Below, piece by piece: positions 14,691 to 27,859 of a DNA stretch of 64,000 nucleotides. A program made the position numbers and the translations under genes. Position 1 is the first letter of the stretch, and the number at the start of each line of letters is the position of its first letter. Below the pieces are notes generated by a model. It saw only the letters and a program-made list of their open reading frames with translations. It searched no databases and was not told where the DNA came from. Source of the DNA: Trachelipus rathkii (lineage: Eukaryota; Arthropoda; Malacostraca; Isopoda; Trachelipodidae); contig JABUQX010038972.1 in NCBI GenBank assembly GCA_015478945.1, positions 1-64,000 on the forward strand. Reading direction: 5' to 3'.

Positions 14691-17600
14691 CCAGTCTCAG
14701 CGCCGAGGTTCGCTCTTTATTCCAGACTGGTATGGGTGTTGTTTGCATCCTACGGCAAACACAGGGTTTAACGTCAACCCCCGCCTAAAGACGCAGCAAT
14801 ATTTTGCCGTTGTAGACGCCCCAGCAGCAGATTAGACGGACATCTCTGCCAGCGTTCATAAAAAGCGCGAGCGTGAATTCAAATGAGCGGAGTCTGGATA
14901 AACAACAGAATATATAGAAGAGTAAGTAGTCTCACAGTATCCAGAGGTAGCATAGGGAAAGAAGGAAGTCGACCGACTGAGAACAGGCGGAGAAGTTTAA
15001 ATACAGCTCTGTGAGCTTCGAGAGATACGAACATGACAACGACTTCGTGCTCAGAACTTTACAGCAGCCTGTTCCTTGGTTAGTGAGGCGCTCCCACGAT
15101 ACGAACGTGAGCGTGCGTGAGTCGAGAGTGGCTCAAGTCTCTGGCTCGTAACTACACCTTGCGCTGTGGAGATAACCGGTAGTACGAAAGAGGTACACAC
15201 TGAGTCAACATCTGGTGCCGCAAAAGTATATAGAGGGTTCTCGAAGATGCTGATTAGCTGTGGACAGAGGAGACGACGGAACAGTTTAATAAAGAATTTT
15301 CCTTTTTGGCTTTTTGACTCGTACCTCGTCTGTCCAACATAGTTCACACCGATTGATAAACACGGAGTCCGCTCGCTAAGTTATATAAGATATGAGCCAC
15401 CACATGTACTCCATACGATGGCGGCGATGGAGACCCCTTGTTATAGGCTTGGGACACCGTCACACTTGAGCACGCTAGGATGAGAAAAGCCTTCTACGGG
15501 TTAGGCAGTCTAACAGATACTCGGAGTTCTCCTTTGAAGCACGCACACTAGGCAGTCGCAACCGTTGTGATGTGGAGGTTTCCAAGACATTTTTTTTGTT
15601 TTATGTTAACCGCTGCCAAGGGAGTTTAATAATTGTCACTAGGAGCAGAACTGAGATGAGGAACCGTCCGAAAGCTAACTCACCGAGAGACAGAAGTGGG
15701 AATAAACGCACATAGTTTGTTCAGCGCAGAGGTAGATTCTTTTGTTAGGTTAATAATTTAAAAAAGTAAGTTACAAGTTGAGTTGAGAAGAAGATTTTTT
15801 CGAAGTCAACGCCAAGCGTGAGAGTCGTACCCAATTGGCCAAGATGTCTATCGAGATACCTAGAGCACGGAGAACATTTAGAATCAAGGAAAGAATTAAG
15901 ACGAGAGGCAATTTAGATAGATATAAGAAGAAGAGAGAGCAAATTGGATTGAGTTTGACAGGTGATATGGGGTTAAGGTCATTTCGTGCATACTACTGAG
16001 CTGGGAGTGAGTGTAGAGTGGCTATGTGCTGGAGAAGAATCATCGAGTAAAAAGCTAATAAAATGTAAGAGTAGTGTATAGATCACCACGACAGTGACAC
16101 TGCTCATCTGAGGAACACACTATTGGATAGTAAAAATAGAAGATAAAACACGTCAGCTGCCATCAACAGAAGACCGTGCACTCTCATTTGAGCGATCTTG
16201 AAAGTATAACGCGACATAGACATAAGCACGAGTAAGCAATACGAGAAGTCGCAGAGTAAACCCTATATACGGTAGGGGGCATGTACTGTTGGAGAAGCAG
16301 TGACGCGTGCCATAATTTTTCCCTCTGCTCAATCCTTAATTGCTATTTGGGGATATGTCAAGCGCGAGCCCAACAGCACTCTCCAGTCTCCCGTAGTTTC
16401 CTATAGAGCCGCAAACGTCATGAGACTCAAGGTTAAAACCTTAGGAAAGTTAGATTGTTGTTGCGCCAGATAGACCTTGAACGCGCCCGAATACGCGGCG
16501 TGACTGGGCGATCGGCATATGAAGAGACATCGAGATTGGAGTTCTGGTTGGTACCTCACGCAAGTCGGAGTAGTCATAAAGAGCATAGTTATATCCAATA
16601 AGATGCATAATAGCATTAGAATAACGACAGATGGAGAAGCTATATGGGGCGAATGAGTTAGACAGATGGGTCCGAGCGGCTCCTCCCCTATGTTTATGGT
16701 GTAACCAAGGCGTTGTGGACCATGTGCGTTGCTTTATCAACACTGAGGGAAAGTGCTAGATAAATTGGAGAGTATCATTAGAGAATGTATAAATATATGC
16801 CGAGGCTGAACTCGATCGGGAGAGAGTAGGGTTGGAGTCACGTAAAGACACTCTTCCGAGAGAGAACTCGGGGAGGAGCAGGGCTAATCCGGGTCCATCC
16901 GTCACGTGTATTCATCTTCACGTTCATGAGATAGCTCTTCAGTGGTCCCATTGCTTTGTACTTAGAGGGATAGTAGATCACCGGAAAGGCTCGAGGATAA
17001 AGACAGTAGGGACACTAGAGCCTCTGAGAGAGAAGTGTAACGCGAACGGAAGTGGAGCCTGAACTCGCCGAGACTGAGTGGCCAAGGCTGGAGTTTAGAG
17101 GGTAAAATAGGGTAGGGCCAGAAGAGTATTGCTTCTGCAGGTCTTGGTAGAGTTAGCAGAGCACGCGACGCTATCAGATGCGAATAAAGAGAGAGAGGTA
17201 TAAGGTATTGATTTTACGCCTATGAGTGTTTGTGTCTCTGTGAGATTAGTTTTTTGGCAAGAGGCCAGAGAAAGAAATTTGTTTCGAAGTATGTGAGATC
17301 TCGCAAGCGCAGGTTAGCACACACTTATGCGCTTTGATAAAAAGGCCCGCTTTGCATTCGTCCGACAGACGGTTATTCCCTGCATGCGATTGTACTCTTA
17401 AGCTTGAAGCTCGAGAGATAATTAGGCTCGAGAGTTGATTAGGTGAGTAAACTAAGATTTTCTCACTGATAGAATATAACGCCGCTGTCTCCATAAGCAC
17501 AGTATAGAATGAGTGCAGCAGAGCATAGTAAGGCACCGATCAAGAAGACAAAGGATTGATGGAATGAGAGACAGAATTCATACGTCGAAGAAGGAACTTG

Positions 17601-18550
17601 AGACCTTTGCATCAATCTCGGTCACGAGTTACTCATGCGTTCACAACTATCAACGTATCAGTGGCTAGAAGCTGAAGGCGTTCATCAGAGTCAAAACAGT
17701 CATTCAATTATAGGTTAAGGGTCGGATAGAAGCGACATCAAACAGCGAGTGATACTCCGGCCATACGCGGCGAACCGTTGTGGACAAACAGATTGCATAA
17801 TCCATGAGAGTCAGAGGTTGGTGTGTTTTTGTTGGGTGTCCGGGCTCGGACTAGTGGTGGGCAGACTCCTGTTCACATTTTGTGGCTCTTGACGGAATGA
17901 TGTCTGTCTTTTCCGCTGTGATGGACCGTACGACGTTTCTTGGCGAGAGTGAAGTAGTTTGCGCCTCTTGGCGTTGGGTTTCCTGTCACTGGTAGGCGAT
18001 GATATCTTGTGAGTTCTCAATTTATAGTCAAAGGGACACGGAATAAATTAATTTGTTCAGCTACACTGTACCATTATACTGACATGGACATAGTATTCGG
18101 TCTCGATGAACATCTGGCCGGGGTGGCACCCTGTGAGACCCGGGTTGTTCTGCTTTAGTCTGTCCTCCTGTACACAACGGGACGCACATTCAACCCTATA
18201 GATAGAATCCCCTTGTTGGCCATATGCCCACCGCACGTCAGTCAGGCCTGGGTATAAAAGCACGCTCCTCTACTCATCGCATCTGTAGTGTTTAAAGGAA
18301 TGTCCATTTCACAGCAGTCATATCAAAGCAGTACATGTACACTGTTCCATTATACCTTTTTTTTTCTGGAGTGGACGCAGAGGAGCAGGATGTCGGATCT
18401 TGAGTGGTTAGGCCTATCCTTGAACTGTCTCGAATGAGCGATTCGTGCTGTTTTAGCAGGAGGTTCCGCGTAGGCAACGAGAGTGGAGTCGGCAGTGAGA
18501 GTTGCAGTATCGAGTCAGAGAGAAATGCTGGAGAGAGTGCAATTGAGACG
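14690..18550. other. Second block of balanced composition, no gene recognised
   Basis: GC content rises near 14690. The longest frames are only about 97-98 codons (minus strand at 15051-15347 and 16450-16743) and show no known domain. A near-exact 17-bp repeat (ACACTG[T/A/]CCATTATAC-type) occurs at about 18063 and 18338. I cannot distinguish decayed transposon, intergenic DNA or low-quality sequence. Confidence 0.4.
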
Positions 18551-21500
18551 ACCGCACTCGAACATATAATTTACTAGAATACAGTTACATATAATAAAAG
18601 TTACATATAATATATGAATCACAGTTTCATATTGACGAACCACGAGTACCGATGGTGGTTTGTCTTCTGTTGACATATAAGCAGCCTCATCTCACAGCAG
18701 AAATGCCCCGCGGAGTGTGCCTGCAGCAGAAGTTCTACTATCTAGTACCTGTTATATCTATTCTTGCGATTATTTAATCCAGACCATAGTCCTCGACTAC
18801 TGCACATTAGTGACAGGTAATAGCGAGGCATACACGTCCCATGTGATAGAATACACCTAGCACACTCCCAAGCTCCTGTAAATTCCCCTTTACATCCACT
18901 TAGGATTAATGCGCCAGCGCAGTCTTTCCTGCCATTCCACACTTTCATGCTGCATTCTGCATCATGGCCGTTTGCCCTTGTTCAATCCACCTAAGCTATC
19001 CAAAAGTCATTTCGAACTCAGACAGTTTGTGCATCCAGCATGCTCCACCCTATCTAACATAAACTGGTTTGACACAGAGGAACTGCCTTTGTTCTGACTC
19101 ATCAATACCACTAACCAATTACTTCCTCCTTCTTCGTAAACATTAACAAGAACTAACCCCCTTCTTCTTATCATATTACAACCTTAGCCCATTCTTCCTC
19201 AACTAACTTCGTTAAAAGCTTATTTCAGACTTCTGCCACACAAACACTTATCAATTTACTTGCATATTTAAATTAGTGTATGGACGCAACCACTTCTCAC
19301 TCTCTTTTTCACTTCCTCCATTATACACTAACACTCATCCCCTATGCTACCTCACCCCATCTTCTTGAATTTCTTTCAATTAACCCAATTCTTTATTTTT
19401 TATATATACCTCATTTTGTATTAATTTACCTTTCACTCTTACCTATCACTGATTCATATATAATACTACCTTATTATTAGATTTATTTACTACACTATTC
19501 ATTATATATCTAATTTATTTATATATATAGGAGTATAATATATATAGGTAATAATATCTCTTGGTTCAAGTTGGAATCAAGTCTCAGAGCCTTGCTGCAC
19601 GTGCATTCTTTTGGCCACCATATCCCAAAGAACACAGGGGTTACTAATGTCACCTTCTCTATCCCCGGTTTCCCGCGTTCTCAAACTCCGATATAGTTCT
19701 GCACTGTTTATCCGAGATTGTTCAGTACTTTCTGGCACTAAATTTTTCACGTACAAAATATTTTTTCAAAAAAATTATGCCAGTCTGAATCTAGGAGTTT
19801 TACTCCACGAGTTTCCGATACTCTCCGATGTACTTTCAGCCTCGAATGTATTACGCAAAAGCTAAAGCGTACGGTTCACGTATTAATTTGATTATCCCCA
19901 TAGATCACTAGTGTGTGGGATTAGATGAGATGTGCTCTCCTGCTAACGTCTGTTATCCATGAGGACATACCATCGTTGCATTTTCACTACACCAGAAAAT
20001 AGTGGGAGTTTGGCTTTTTTTCGAAAATAAATCTCCATACGGTTACGCTACTGCAGCACGACCGAGTTCACATCCGGCTGAGGACACGTGTCGGAGACTA
20101 CCAGCGGCGAAACTCGCGCGGGGAATCACGCGACCTCTTCGCATTAATGAGTTCTGCATCTTGATGCTGAAAATAGAGCTGTCCAGTTCAGGTGCCTCTC
20201 CTGTGAACTTAAAAAGGTCTTGGGCATCTAGACAGATTCATTTACTCCTCTCCGTATGGATAGGAACAGGTACATTCGGACCCGGGGCCTCCTCTACCAT
20301 TTATCGTTCTTCGACGGTTTTTTAGGTTCCGGGCCATCCTGGTCTCGGTCACAGGAGTAACGGCCTCCACGAAGACTTTATTCACTGGCGACGTCACGTG
20401 ATTCGGTCAGTGTCAAGTGCCCATACCGCCACCCGCTCTCAATTGTGCTTAAACACGTTTCACTTCTCGCTTGTCACCAAGTTTCTCGTCAAGAGCAAGT
20501 GTGTTCAGCCATATGCCTTATCCCTGGCTTTTCTGGCATTTACACAGGTTGCTTAGCTGCACACCTGTCGATGCCACATAACTTTCGATTTATTGGTTGA
20601 TTCGGTCCATTCATGTCGTCCATGGACGTGGTCGTGGGTCTGCTCTTGTAACAAGCACTCACTATGGCAAGGCAGATGCTAACGTACGTACCGTGAGCTC
20701 TCCGCTCCGACTACACACTGTGCGAGACTACTAGAGAGTGTACACGGCTTAGACGTGTAGTCTGCGCGTGGCTTCGCGCGATTTCCTCTGAAGCGTAAGG
20801 TGTCTTCGAGGTAAGAGGACTAGAGAGAGGATTGGTATCTGGGATGGAGAGCAGTTGATCTATCGGACGTACGCTCTGTCCTGGAACGTACGATGTGTCC
20901 CGGTTCACGACTAATAGATCAATCTCATTTAGTGAGAGAGGACACCATAAAATTCATCCCACCCAGCGTACCCGTCGAGTTTCTGCACTCACCCGGGACT
21001 ACCGTTAACCTTGGTCAGAGGATAGTCTCATCCGGATCTGTCCGCACGAAATTTTCAGCAGACTAAACGATTTTATGAATCTTTCTTACATTTCATTGCA
21101 CAAATATATGATGAGCCAGCTACGTAGGTCCATTCGCTTCTTCGATTTATCAATATAAAATCACGTTTCTGTCACCATCTCGGACCCCTACGAATAAAAC
21201 TACCCTCTCGACTATCCTCGCACTCGGAAGTAAACTTCCTAAGATATCTTTTCTGGGCCGCGTCCTAATTCCATCTCCGCGAGCGATGTTTTTTGTGAAT
21301 TTTCAGGCTGAACGCGCTGAGTACTAGCGGTACCGACCTTCTTCCGAACTCGCCTGGATTTATTATCCGAGTACTAATGCACTAGCTGCACGTATCTTTA
21401 TTGATTACTAGGAAGATGCCTACGTTCATTACATGTGTTAATGCTGCAAGATATTTCTTTGCATATCTGTTATCTGTTGGCAACACAACGCAAGTAGGTT

Positions 21501-21990
21501 TTTAGTGTATACCACGTATGGAGTGGGCACAAGTCTCCGCGAACATTTCCGGATGGCGGGAGCCCGACTCAATGTGATCACTTCTTCTCTCTGCACTATT
21601 TGAAACATTGTTCGACGGAGCAGGACGGTTCGTTGGGTCTACGAGCCACAAATCTCGCTTCTCGAATTCGGGGAGACTCACAAAATTGGTCTTTCTTTCT
21701 TCCACGTGTGGGAAAAATACATTTGGTTTCCATAGCCAAGCAAGCCTTACGGCAAGCTGACCGAAGTCCAGGCGGTCCCCTGCCCGTCACGCGATACGAC
21801 TAGACGGTGTCAATCCTTGCACTAAATTTTGAAAGAAATTAAGGTTTCAGTTACAACTTGCAATCTACTGGCAATAAAAGACTTATTGTTTTCTTTTCCC
21901 AACTTGAAAAAAACGGACGTTTTTCAGCAAAAACAAAAAATTTCAGATTATTCTATTGTTTGGCCATCCCGCGGCTCTGAAACTTCCCGG
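18550..21990. other. Balanced-composition DNA, no gene recognised
   Basis: This continues the previous block. Plus-strand sequence at 19110-19480 is pyrimidine-rich. Frames at 20002-20325 (107 codons) and 21600-21803 give no recognisable product. No splice-bounded exon with a known domain was found. Confidence 0.4.
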
Positions 21991-22204
21991 CTTCAAAGAC
22001 TCCGGTTCGACTACCAGGAGCGTTTAAGTTCCGGAACTACGAAAAACTGGAAGGAGGTGGTTCCTGGCGGCCACGGTATGGTTGAATATTGGAATTCTAA
22101 GTATGATTTCTGGCAGAGCTGAATTCTTTCCGGTCTTAACATCCGTGACACTCAGGAGAAACACTTATCCACTCTGAGATTTTGACGAACAAATATTTGG
22201 ATAC

Positions 22205-23145
22205 GCCTTAAGACCGTCTTTCCCTGTGCTCGTCGGCTTTCGAATTCTCCGGCTCCCGGCTTTACCGAGGTTCCAGGCTCCCGGCTCCGAGCCTCCCGGC
22301 TCCAACTCTTCGGCTTTCTAGCTTCAGAGAATCCTTGAATGAGGCTTTCTCGACACTGAACAATTGTGAAAAATATTTTGGTCAGTACCGTCTTCTGGGC
22401 ATACTGGGTTACAAGGTTTATCTCACCTAACAAATTCTTCTTTGCTGGTGGTGTTGCTTCCTGGGGTGAAGTTAAACAAACGATAACCGCACGGCGTCCG
22501 AAGACCTTCGGAGGCTACCGGCTCCGTGCATAACGGGCAACTCGGGATTCCGCCTCCGGTACTACCGCTCGCGCGCGATCCGAATAAGTAGTTTCGTGCT
22601 ATTAGTTTTGCGAAACTTAAGATATCTCTAGCTAGATCGTCTCATAATAGAAAATGAGCGAGATTACATAAAATGAAAAAAATATCACTAACTCTCCGGG
22701 CTTCCGGCATAAGGCTGGCCGAACTCTCGACCTCGCTGCACGTTGCCAATTCTGGGACATGACTTAGAGATCTTCGACTGAGGCACGGTATATAGTATCC
22801 TCGTACATATATGTATAGGAAAGAGGTTGGTTTCAGCCACTACGATCGATCGATCTCTTACCCGAGAGACTTACATTCTTGAAAAATAATAGGATAAGAG
22901 CTATTCTAAAATTAATGTAACGTTTCATTCGCAACAATCAAAATCAACTTTGCACCTACTCAGTTGAAGAATACGGCCCGCACGTCGTGTGTCTTTCGCG
23001 GCTACCGGGCCGCACCCGGCTCTCAGGGCCTCGGGCTTTCAGGGCATTCGTTGTTCTCGGGCTTCCGGCAATCGGGAATGCCGGTCGCTGCTCGGGCTTC
23101 GGACGCTCCGGCTGTCCGGGCTCCGGGCCTTTACGGCCCATCTCT
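22205..23145. repeat. GC-rich degenerate short repeat (CCGGCTC / CGGGCTTCCGG)
   Basis: Three clusters (about 22230-22320, 22490-22570 and 22975-23140) contain repeated CCGGCTCC, CGGGCTTCCGG and TCCGGGC-like heptamers to decamers. On the minus strand they give short repeated Arg/Glu/Pro/Gly-rich peptides (SREPG, RKP and similar), typical of translated minisatellites. The clusters are separated by AT-rich DNA. A minisatellite or the repeat-rich ends of a DNA transposon are both possible. Confidence 0.6.
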
Positions 23146-23624
23146 CATTTGCACTGAGGTAAAAGGCATGTCATTCCAAAGAATGCAGGGGATTGTGATG
23201 GTTGAGAATATGGAAATGAAAGAACTTAACATGGAAAGGCATATGTTGGTCATATCCAAGTCTAAGTCAAACGTACACACGAGTATTATTGCTTGGACGC
23301 TACATGGATAGCTCTGTGATAGTGCGATAACTTTAAATTGTACGTGCGAAATTATAAATGTTATCGAATATTTAAAAGCTTCAGACCTCGGTCTCAAAGA
23401 TACAAGAATCATATCTCGAATGCTAAAAACATGCTGTCGCTGTAAAATAGATCTAAATTAGATTGAAGAATAGATTACATCTACTGAGTTCATGGGATCG
23501 AAATTCTTCTGTCTCATCCCGTAAATAAAGAAGCATTATGCGAGGAACTAGTATTAAAAAGATTCAGAGCACTAACGTGAAAATATTGAGCATGACACCT
23601 TCCCATATTAGCTATTGGTATATA

Positions 23625-24200
23625 TAATCATAATGTAATATTATATATATAAATATTATTTATAATATAATTACTATAGTTATATGAAGGTTGCGCTTAG
23701 GACTTCCAATATAATAATAGTATTAATTAAAATTATTATAATTATATATATATATTTAATTAATATATTATATTGCTATATATATATATTAATATTATAT
23801 AATATAATATATATATTATTATTATCTATATTTATTTGATATTATATATCAATCAATCATATAAATATATATTATATTTAATATATTATTATATTAATTA
23901 TAAATATGATATATACTTAAAATTGAGTTTTATTATTAATATTAATTTTTATTATATTTTTTTTGAATTGCTCTCAAATATTAATATATTTGTAATATTA
24001 CTTTTATATTATATATATATATATATATTATATAATATTATATAATATATATATTATTATTATTATTAATATATGCTATTAATATATATATTATATATAT
24101 ATTATATATATTATATTATATTATATATATATATATATATATAGTATTTATATATATATAATATATATATATTATAATATATATGTCATCACTTTATCGG
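23625..24200. repeat. Imperfect (TA)n array
   Basis: About 575 bp of TA, TAATA and TATTA repeats with short unique interruptions. It lies just outside the left end of the PLE dimer. Confidence 0.9.
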
Positions 24201-25014
24201 TTATAATATAGATTGAGTAGATATTATAAATTTAATTATATCGTTATAGATTATAATGTAATTGATATATTAATATATATATTATAGTTTAATTATCGAT
24301 ATATTTTATAGGTATACTCAAAATAAAAGTTCGAAAAATATATAATGTCTTTATTCTGTCATTTAAGCTTTAGAATATTTAATAGTATATAAATAATTAA
24401 AAGGAAAATTAAATTTAAGAATAATACACATATTTACCTTAGTTCTTGGAGCTGGTCAGGAGACTAAAAGCTAATTAATAGAAGAATAGAATAAACAGAA
24501 AGCTACGTGATATGTAGCAATAAAAGGATTAGTTGGGTTGGTTGGAATAAGTTTATTTTGTGTTATAGGGAAGATATAACACGGTTTAAAAGTAATAGTG
24601 ATATTAATAATAGTATTTTTTCGATTTTGTTTATTATGTTGTTTGCTTCTGGAAACGCAGCTTATGTTTTGTATCTAATTTATATCAAGTTATCACACCA
24701 CGTCTCATCGCCATAAAATGATTCTCTGGCAAGTAGTGAAAATTAATTTTGTGATAGCTATAATATCTTCCCTCTTTCATGATTAATGTTTTTTCACCAA
24801 CCCCATGCCAGACCCAAGCTTACGCCGTTTATCCGACGATGGGCCACTACGCATAAAGTATTTGTTCGCCTTTTGGTTAGCAGGTGCAGAGGATAATTAA
24901 TCCTTCGACCGCGCATGAGGAGGCTGTTAATCACATAAGTCCTATGGCTTAATGCCGATGATATGCTTGCTGGCCCTGGTGATCGGAGCTACTTCTTGTG
25001 AAGTAATTGTTGCC

Positions 25015-26160
25015 CCATAATCGGTGGGAAGCCTATGCTATCAGGTGTCCTCGGCCACAGCAGAGGGCACATGTGTATTTATAGACCACACCAGATCTGA
25101 GCATGGCAGACAGCTGGTCTTTGAAACGAAAGAGAGAGCCAATCCTAAGGGAGTTAGTCAAAACAAGATTAAAACAGATGTGAGGAAAGAAGCGGTTCAG
25201 AGTCTGCTCCAGATCTCTCCTCTAAGAGACCGAAACAGGCTCTGCATACGGAAATTTAAAGAAAAGCGACTTTTTTGAAGCAGTAAGGGTTTGTTTTTTA
25301 GGTTGGTAGATGTTATGCAAGTAGTCATGAATGATCCTGAAAAAGAAATCGGGAGGAAAACAATTATTTTTAAAGTATGTGAACATAAACTGAAACGCTT
25401 CATGTAGTGAAATGAAGTTTGAGCCTTGAGGTAATATTATATGCTCTATTTATCAATGTAAGGTGATGTATTGTAACGTATTTTAAAGGTGTAAAACTGT
25501 AAAAATTCATACCTTGGGAGTAAAATTTGTTTTTCTATAGACAGAGGTTGAGAATTTCCCGGTGTTCTTCCCGACCTGAACATCCAGAAAGAGCAAAGTG
25601 CCAGCTGTCTCAAATTCTATTGAAAATTTAATATTTGGGTGAGTGGAGTTGATATAATTACAAAATTGAATGGTATCTTCGTTATTATTAAAAGTGCAGA
25701 AAATATCATCGATATAACGTTTATAAAATTTAGGGACTGGAATAACTCTATTGTTCATGAAAGTTTCCTCCGTATGACTGAGAAAAATATTTGCAAAGAT
25801 GGGGCCCAGGGGTGAAGACATTGCGACACTATCCACCTGCTGGTATATTTTATTATTAAATAAATAGTAGGAATCAGACACTGCCATGAAAGTAAGTCAG
25901 CAAATGAAGTTCTGTCATAGCCAAATGCCTGATCAGAATCCCACATGCAAGGTTTAAGTAATATGTTGATAGATTATCATAAAAGGGGACTTTATGTAAC
26001 AAAGGATTCGACTTCAGATTGTACCGTCCGTGTTCTGAGGAGGACTCGTTGGTATTAATTGGCTCAACCAAAATCATAGAATTAGCCAGTGGAGTATCTA
26101 TTGGATGAGCGGGCTTATAGGGAAACCCAAGTTTTGGGAGTTTAAAATTAAGCCCTACAA
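25015..26160 (-). pseudogene. Penelope-like RT plus start of GIY-YIG domain, left arm
   Basis: Reads right to left. The open piece at 25507-25887 shows RT motifs of the Penelope group: a QVDSVAMSSPLGP block (the QxDGVAMGSPLGP motif with G changed to S), ANIFLSHTEE, and the catalytic YIDDIF box. FLDVQVG and FSTSVYRKTNF follow. Upstream, across a frameshift near 25890, the sequence continues the PLE finger region. Downstream, after stops and frameshifts, the segment FKDQLSAMLRSGVVYKYTC (about 25075-25130) marks the linker and the start of the GIY-YIG endonuclease, with VVYKYTC as the first motif. PLE proteins copy RNA at a nicked target using these two domains. The copy is 5' truncated and frameshifted, so it is inactive, although the YIDD residues survive. 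Confidence 0.85.
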
Positions 26161-26234
26161 TCTTTTAAATGTTATTGGCGATGATATTTTGGCATTTTTA
26201 GTAAGTAACAGAGATGCCCTTCCAACTTTGTAAT

Positions 26235-27180
26235 TATATAAAACCCATTTCACCAAATATTAAATTTTCAATAGAATTTTGGAGAACTGGATTAGCCGCT
26301 TTCTAGATGTTTAGCCTGGTCGGGAAGAACCACCAAGAAATTCTCAACCTCTGTCTATAGAAAAACAACTTTTACTCCTCAAGGTATGAAGTTTTACAGT
26401 TTTACACTTACAAAAAAAACCAACCAAAATGCCGTTCTTTACATTGATAAACTTGAGCATGTAAATTATTCAGACTTCATATTTATACATGAGCAGTTCA
26501 ACTTATCTGTTTCACAGACTTAAAAAATAATTGTTTTCTTTCTGAATTTATTTTATCAGGCGGTTCATTCATACGTACCGTGTATAACATCTATCCAACC
26601 TAACAACAACCTTTACTGTCTTCAAAAAAAAAGTCGCTTTCTTCAAGTTTTCCGTATGTAGTCCTGCTGTTTTTTTTCTTTCGGTTTCTATGGAGAAGAG
26701 ATGCTCGGAGAAGACTCTGAACTCTTCTTCATCACATCTCGTCTTTAAATCTTGTATGTTGACTGACTCCCTTAGCGTATTGGTTCTCTCTTGTCGTTTC
26801 AAAGGATTCAGTGCCTGTTATGCTCAGATCTAGTGTGGTTTATAAATACACTGTCCTCGCTATTGAGGTACAGGTTTATAGCGATATTCACAGTTTGAAT
26901 ACTCGGACCTAGGGCATGCAGAGATATGGGCTCTAGCCATGGACTTGATGTCTCTGGTGGTGAAGCAATCCTCTCGTGCAGGAGAACATTTTTGTCTTAG
27001 CGCACTCCTTGCAGGTTAAACATTTAGGATTTAGTTCCATTCTCACTCTCCCGTCTTTACTTATTGTTGAAAATTTATACATTAGCAAACACAAGCCTAT
27101 ACTACGCCAGTCCGCTATCGCAAATCGGCTAATTATATCGCTAATATTTTTTCACCTTTTACGATGTATACACTTCTAAC
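26235..27180 (+). pseudogene. Penelope-like element, 3' half of ORF, right arm
   Basis: Mirror copy of the left arm. It begins inside the RT, just upstream of the IKFSIEF/FLDV/NSQPLSIEK region at about 26255-26370. It runs through the linker (ATG CTC AGA TCT AGT GTG GTT TAT AAA at about 26820) into a GIY-YIG-like domain. Near its end, ENLYISKHKPIL at about 27070-27105 fits the catalytic Glu and K-KP region of PLE endonucleases. Stops and frameshifts interrupt every frame. The catalytic RT box is absent because the copy is truncated upstream of the FLDV motif. Confidence 0.75.
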
Positions 27181-27349
27181 CGATTATTTTCGCACAACCC
27201 AACGTAATCCTTTTTGTTTCGCGCCTCCGTTGCTGTCTTCTTTTATTCTATTCTATTATTTAAGTAGCTTTTAGTCTCCTGAACCAGCTCGACTAAGAGG
27301 TTAAATAGAGTATCTATAATCTCTATTTTAATTTCCCTTCAGTTATTGA

Positions 27350-27665
27350 TTATTATTTTATTATATATATTATAATTATTATATTTTATTATTACTTATT
27401 ATTATTATTATTATTATTTCATATCATTATTATTATTTTATTATTATTATAATTATAATTATAATTATATTATAATTATTAATTTAATTATAATTATAAT
27501 CTATAATTATATTATAATTAATAATTATAATTATAATTCATAATTTATAATTATAAATTATATTATAATTATAATTATTATTTTTATTATTATTATTATT
27601 TATTATATTATTATTATTATTATTATTTTTTTGATTATTATTATTATTGCATATTTATTATTTAT
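27350..27665. repeat. (ATT)n / (AATTATA)n microsatellite
   Basis: ATT trinucleotide runs flank a central AATTATAATTATA block. The array directly abuts the 3' end of the right PLE arm, where a retroelement tail would be expected. Confidence 0.9.
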
Positions 27666-27778
27666 ATTATTTATTAGTAGTAGTGTAGTAGTAGTAGTAT
27701 TTTGTTATTTTGTTCAATCAGAGAGCAATTTGTACTAAGTTTTAATTGCTTAATGGTAAATTTTTTATATTTTTAGAC

Positions 27779-27807
27779 CTGATGCATAGGTCCCTTGTGG
27801 CCGAAAC
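27779..27807 (+). ncRNA. Possible degenerate hammerhead ribozyme core
   Basis: CTGATG at 27779-27784 and CCGAAAC at 27801-27807 match the two conserved hammerhead core strands (CUGAUGA and GAAA). Between them GGTC (27789-27792) can pair with GGCC (27799-27802), using one G-U pair, as a short stem II. Penelope-like elements are known to carry minimal hammerheads in their terminal repeats, and this site lies 430 bp beyond a PLE 3' end. The A after CTGATG is changed to C, the linker before stem II is too long, and stem I / cleavage triplet pairing was not established. Activity is doubtful. Confidence 0.35.
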
Positions 27808-27859
27808 GTGTGTTAATTCAATAGAATGTATCAGATTTTTTTCGCAGTATGCTTGTATT

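Larger units (their letters stand above)
24385..27350. mobile_element. Head-to-head pair of truncated Penelope-like elements
   Basis: The interval is an imperfect long inverted repeat. The left arm reads on the minus strand (about 26160 down to 24385) and the right arm on the plus strand (about 26235 up to 27350). Matching landmarks are: RT tail at 25501-25650 with 26255-26400; AAAAATAATTGTTTTC at about 25360 and 26523; AAGTCGCTTT at about 25265 and 26630; and the ends, AGCTTTTAGTCTCCTGA at 27270 with its complement at 24456. Both arms contain PLE-type RT or GIY-YIG remnants. The 5' ends meet at the centre and the 3' ends face outward. Many indels and substitutions separate the arms, so the duplication is old. 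Confidence 0.8.
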
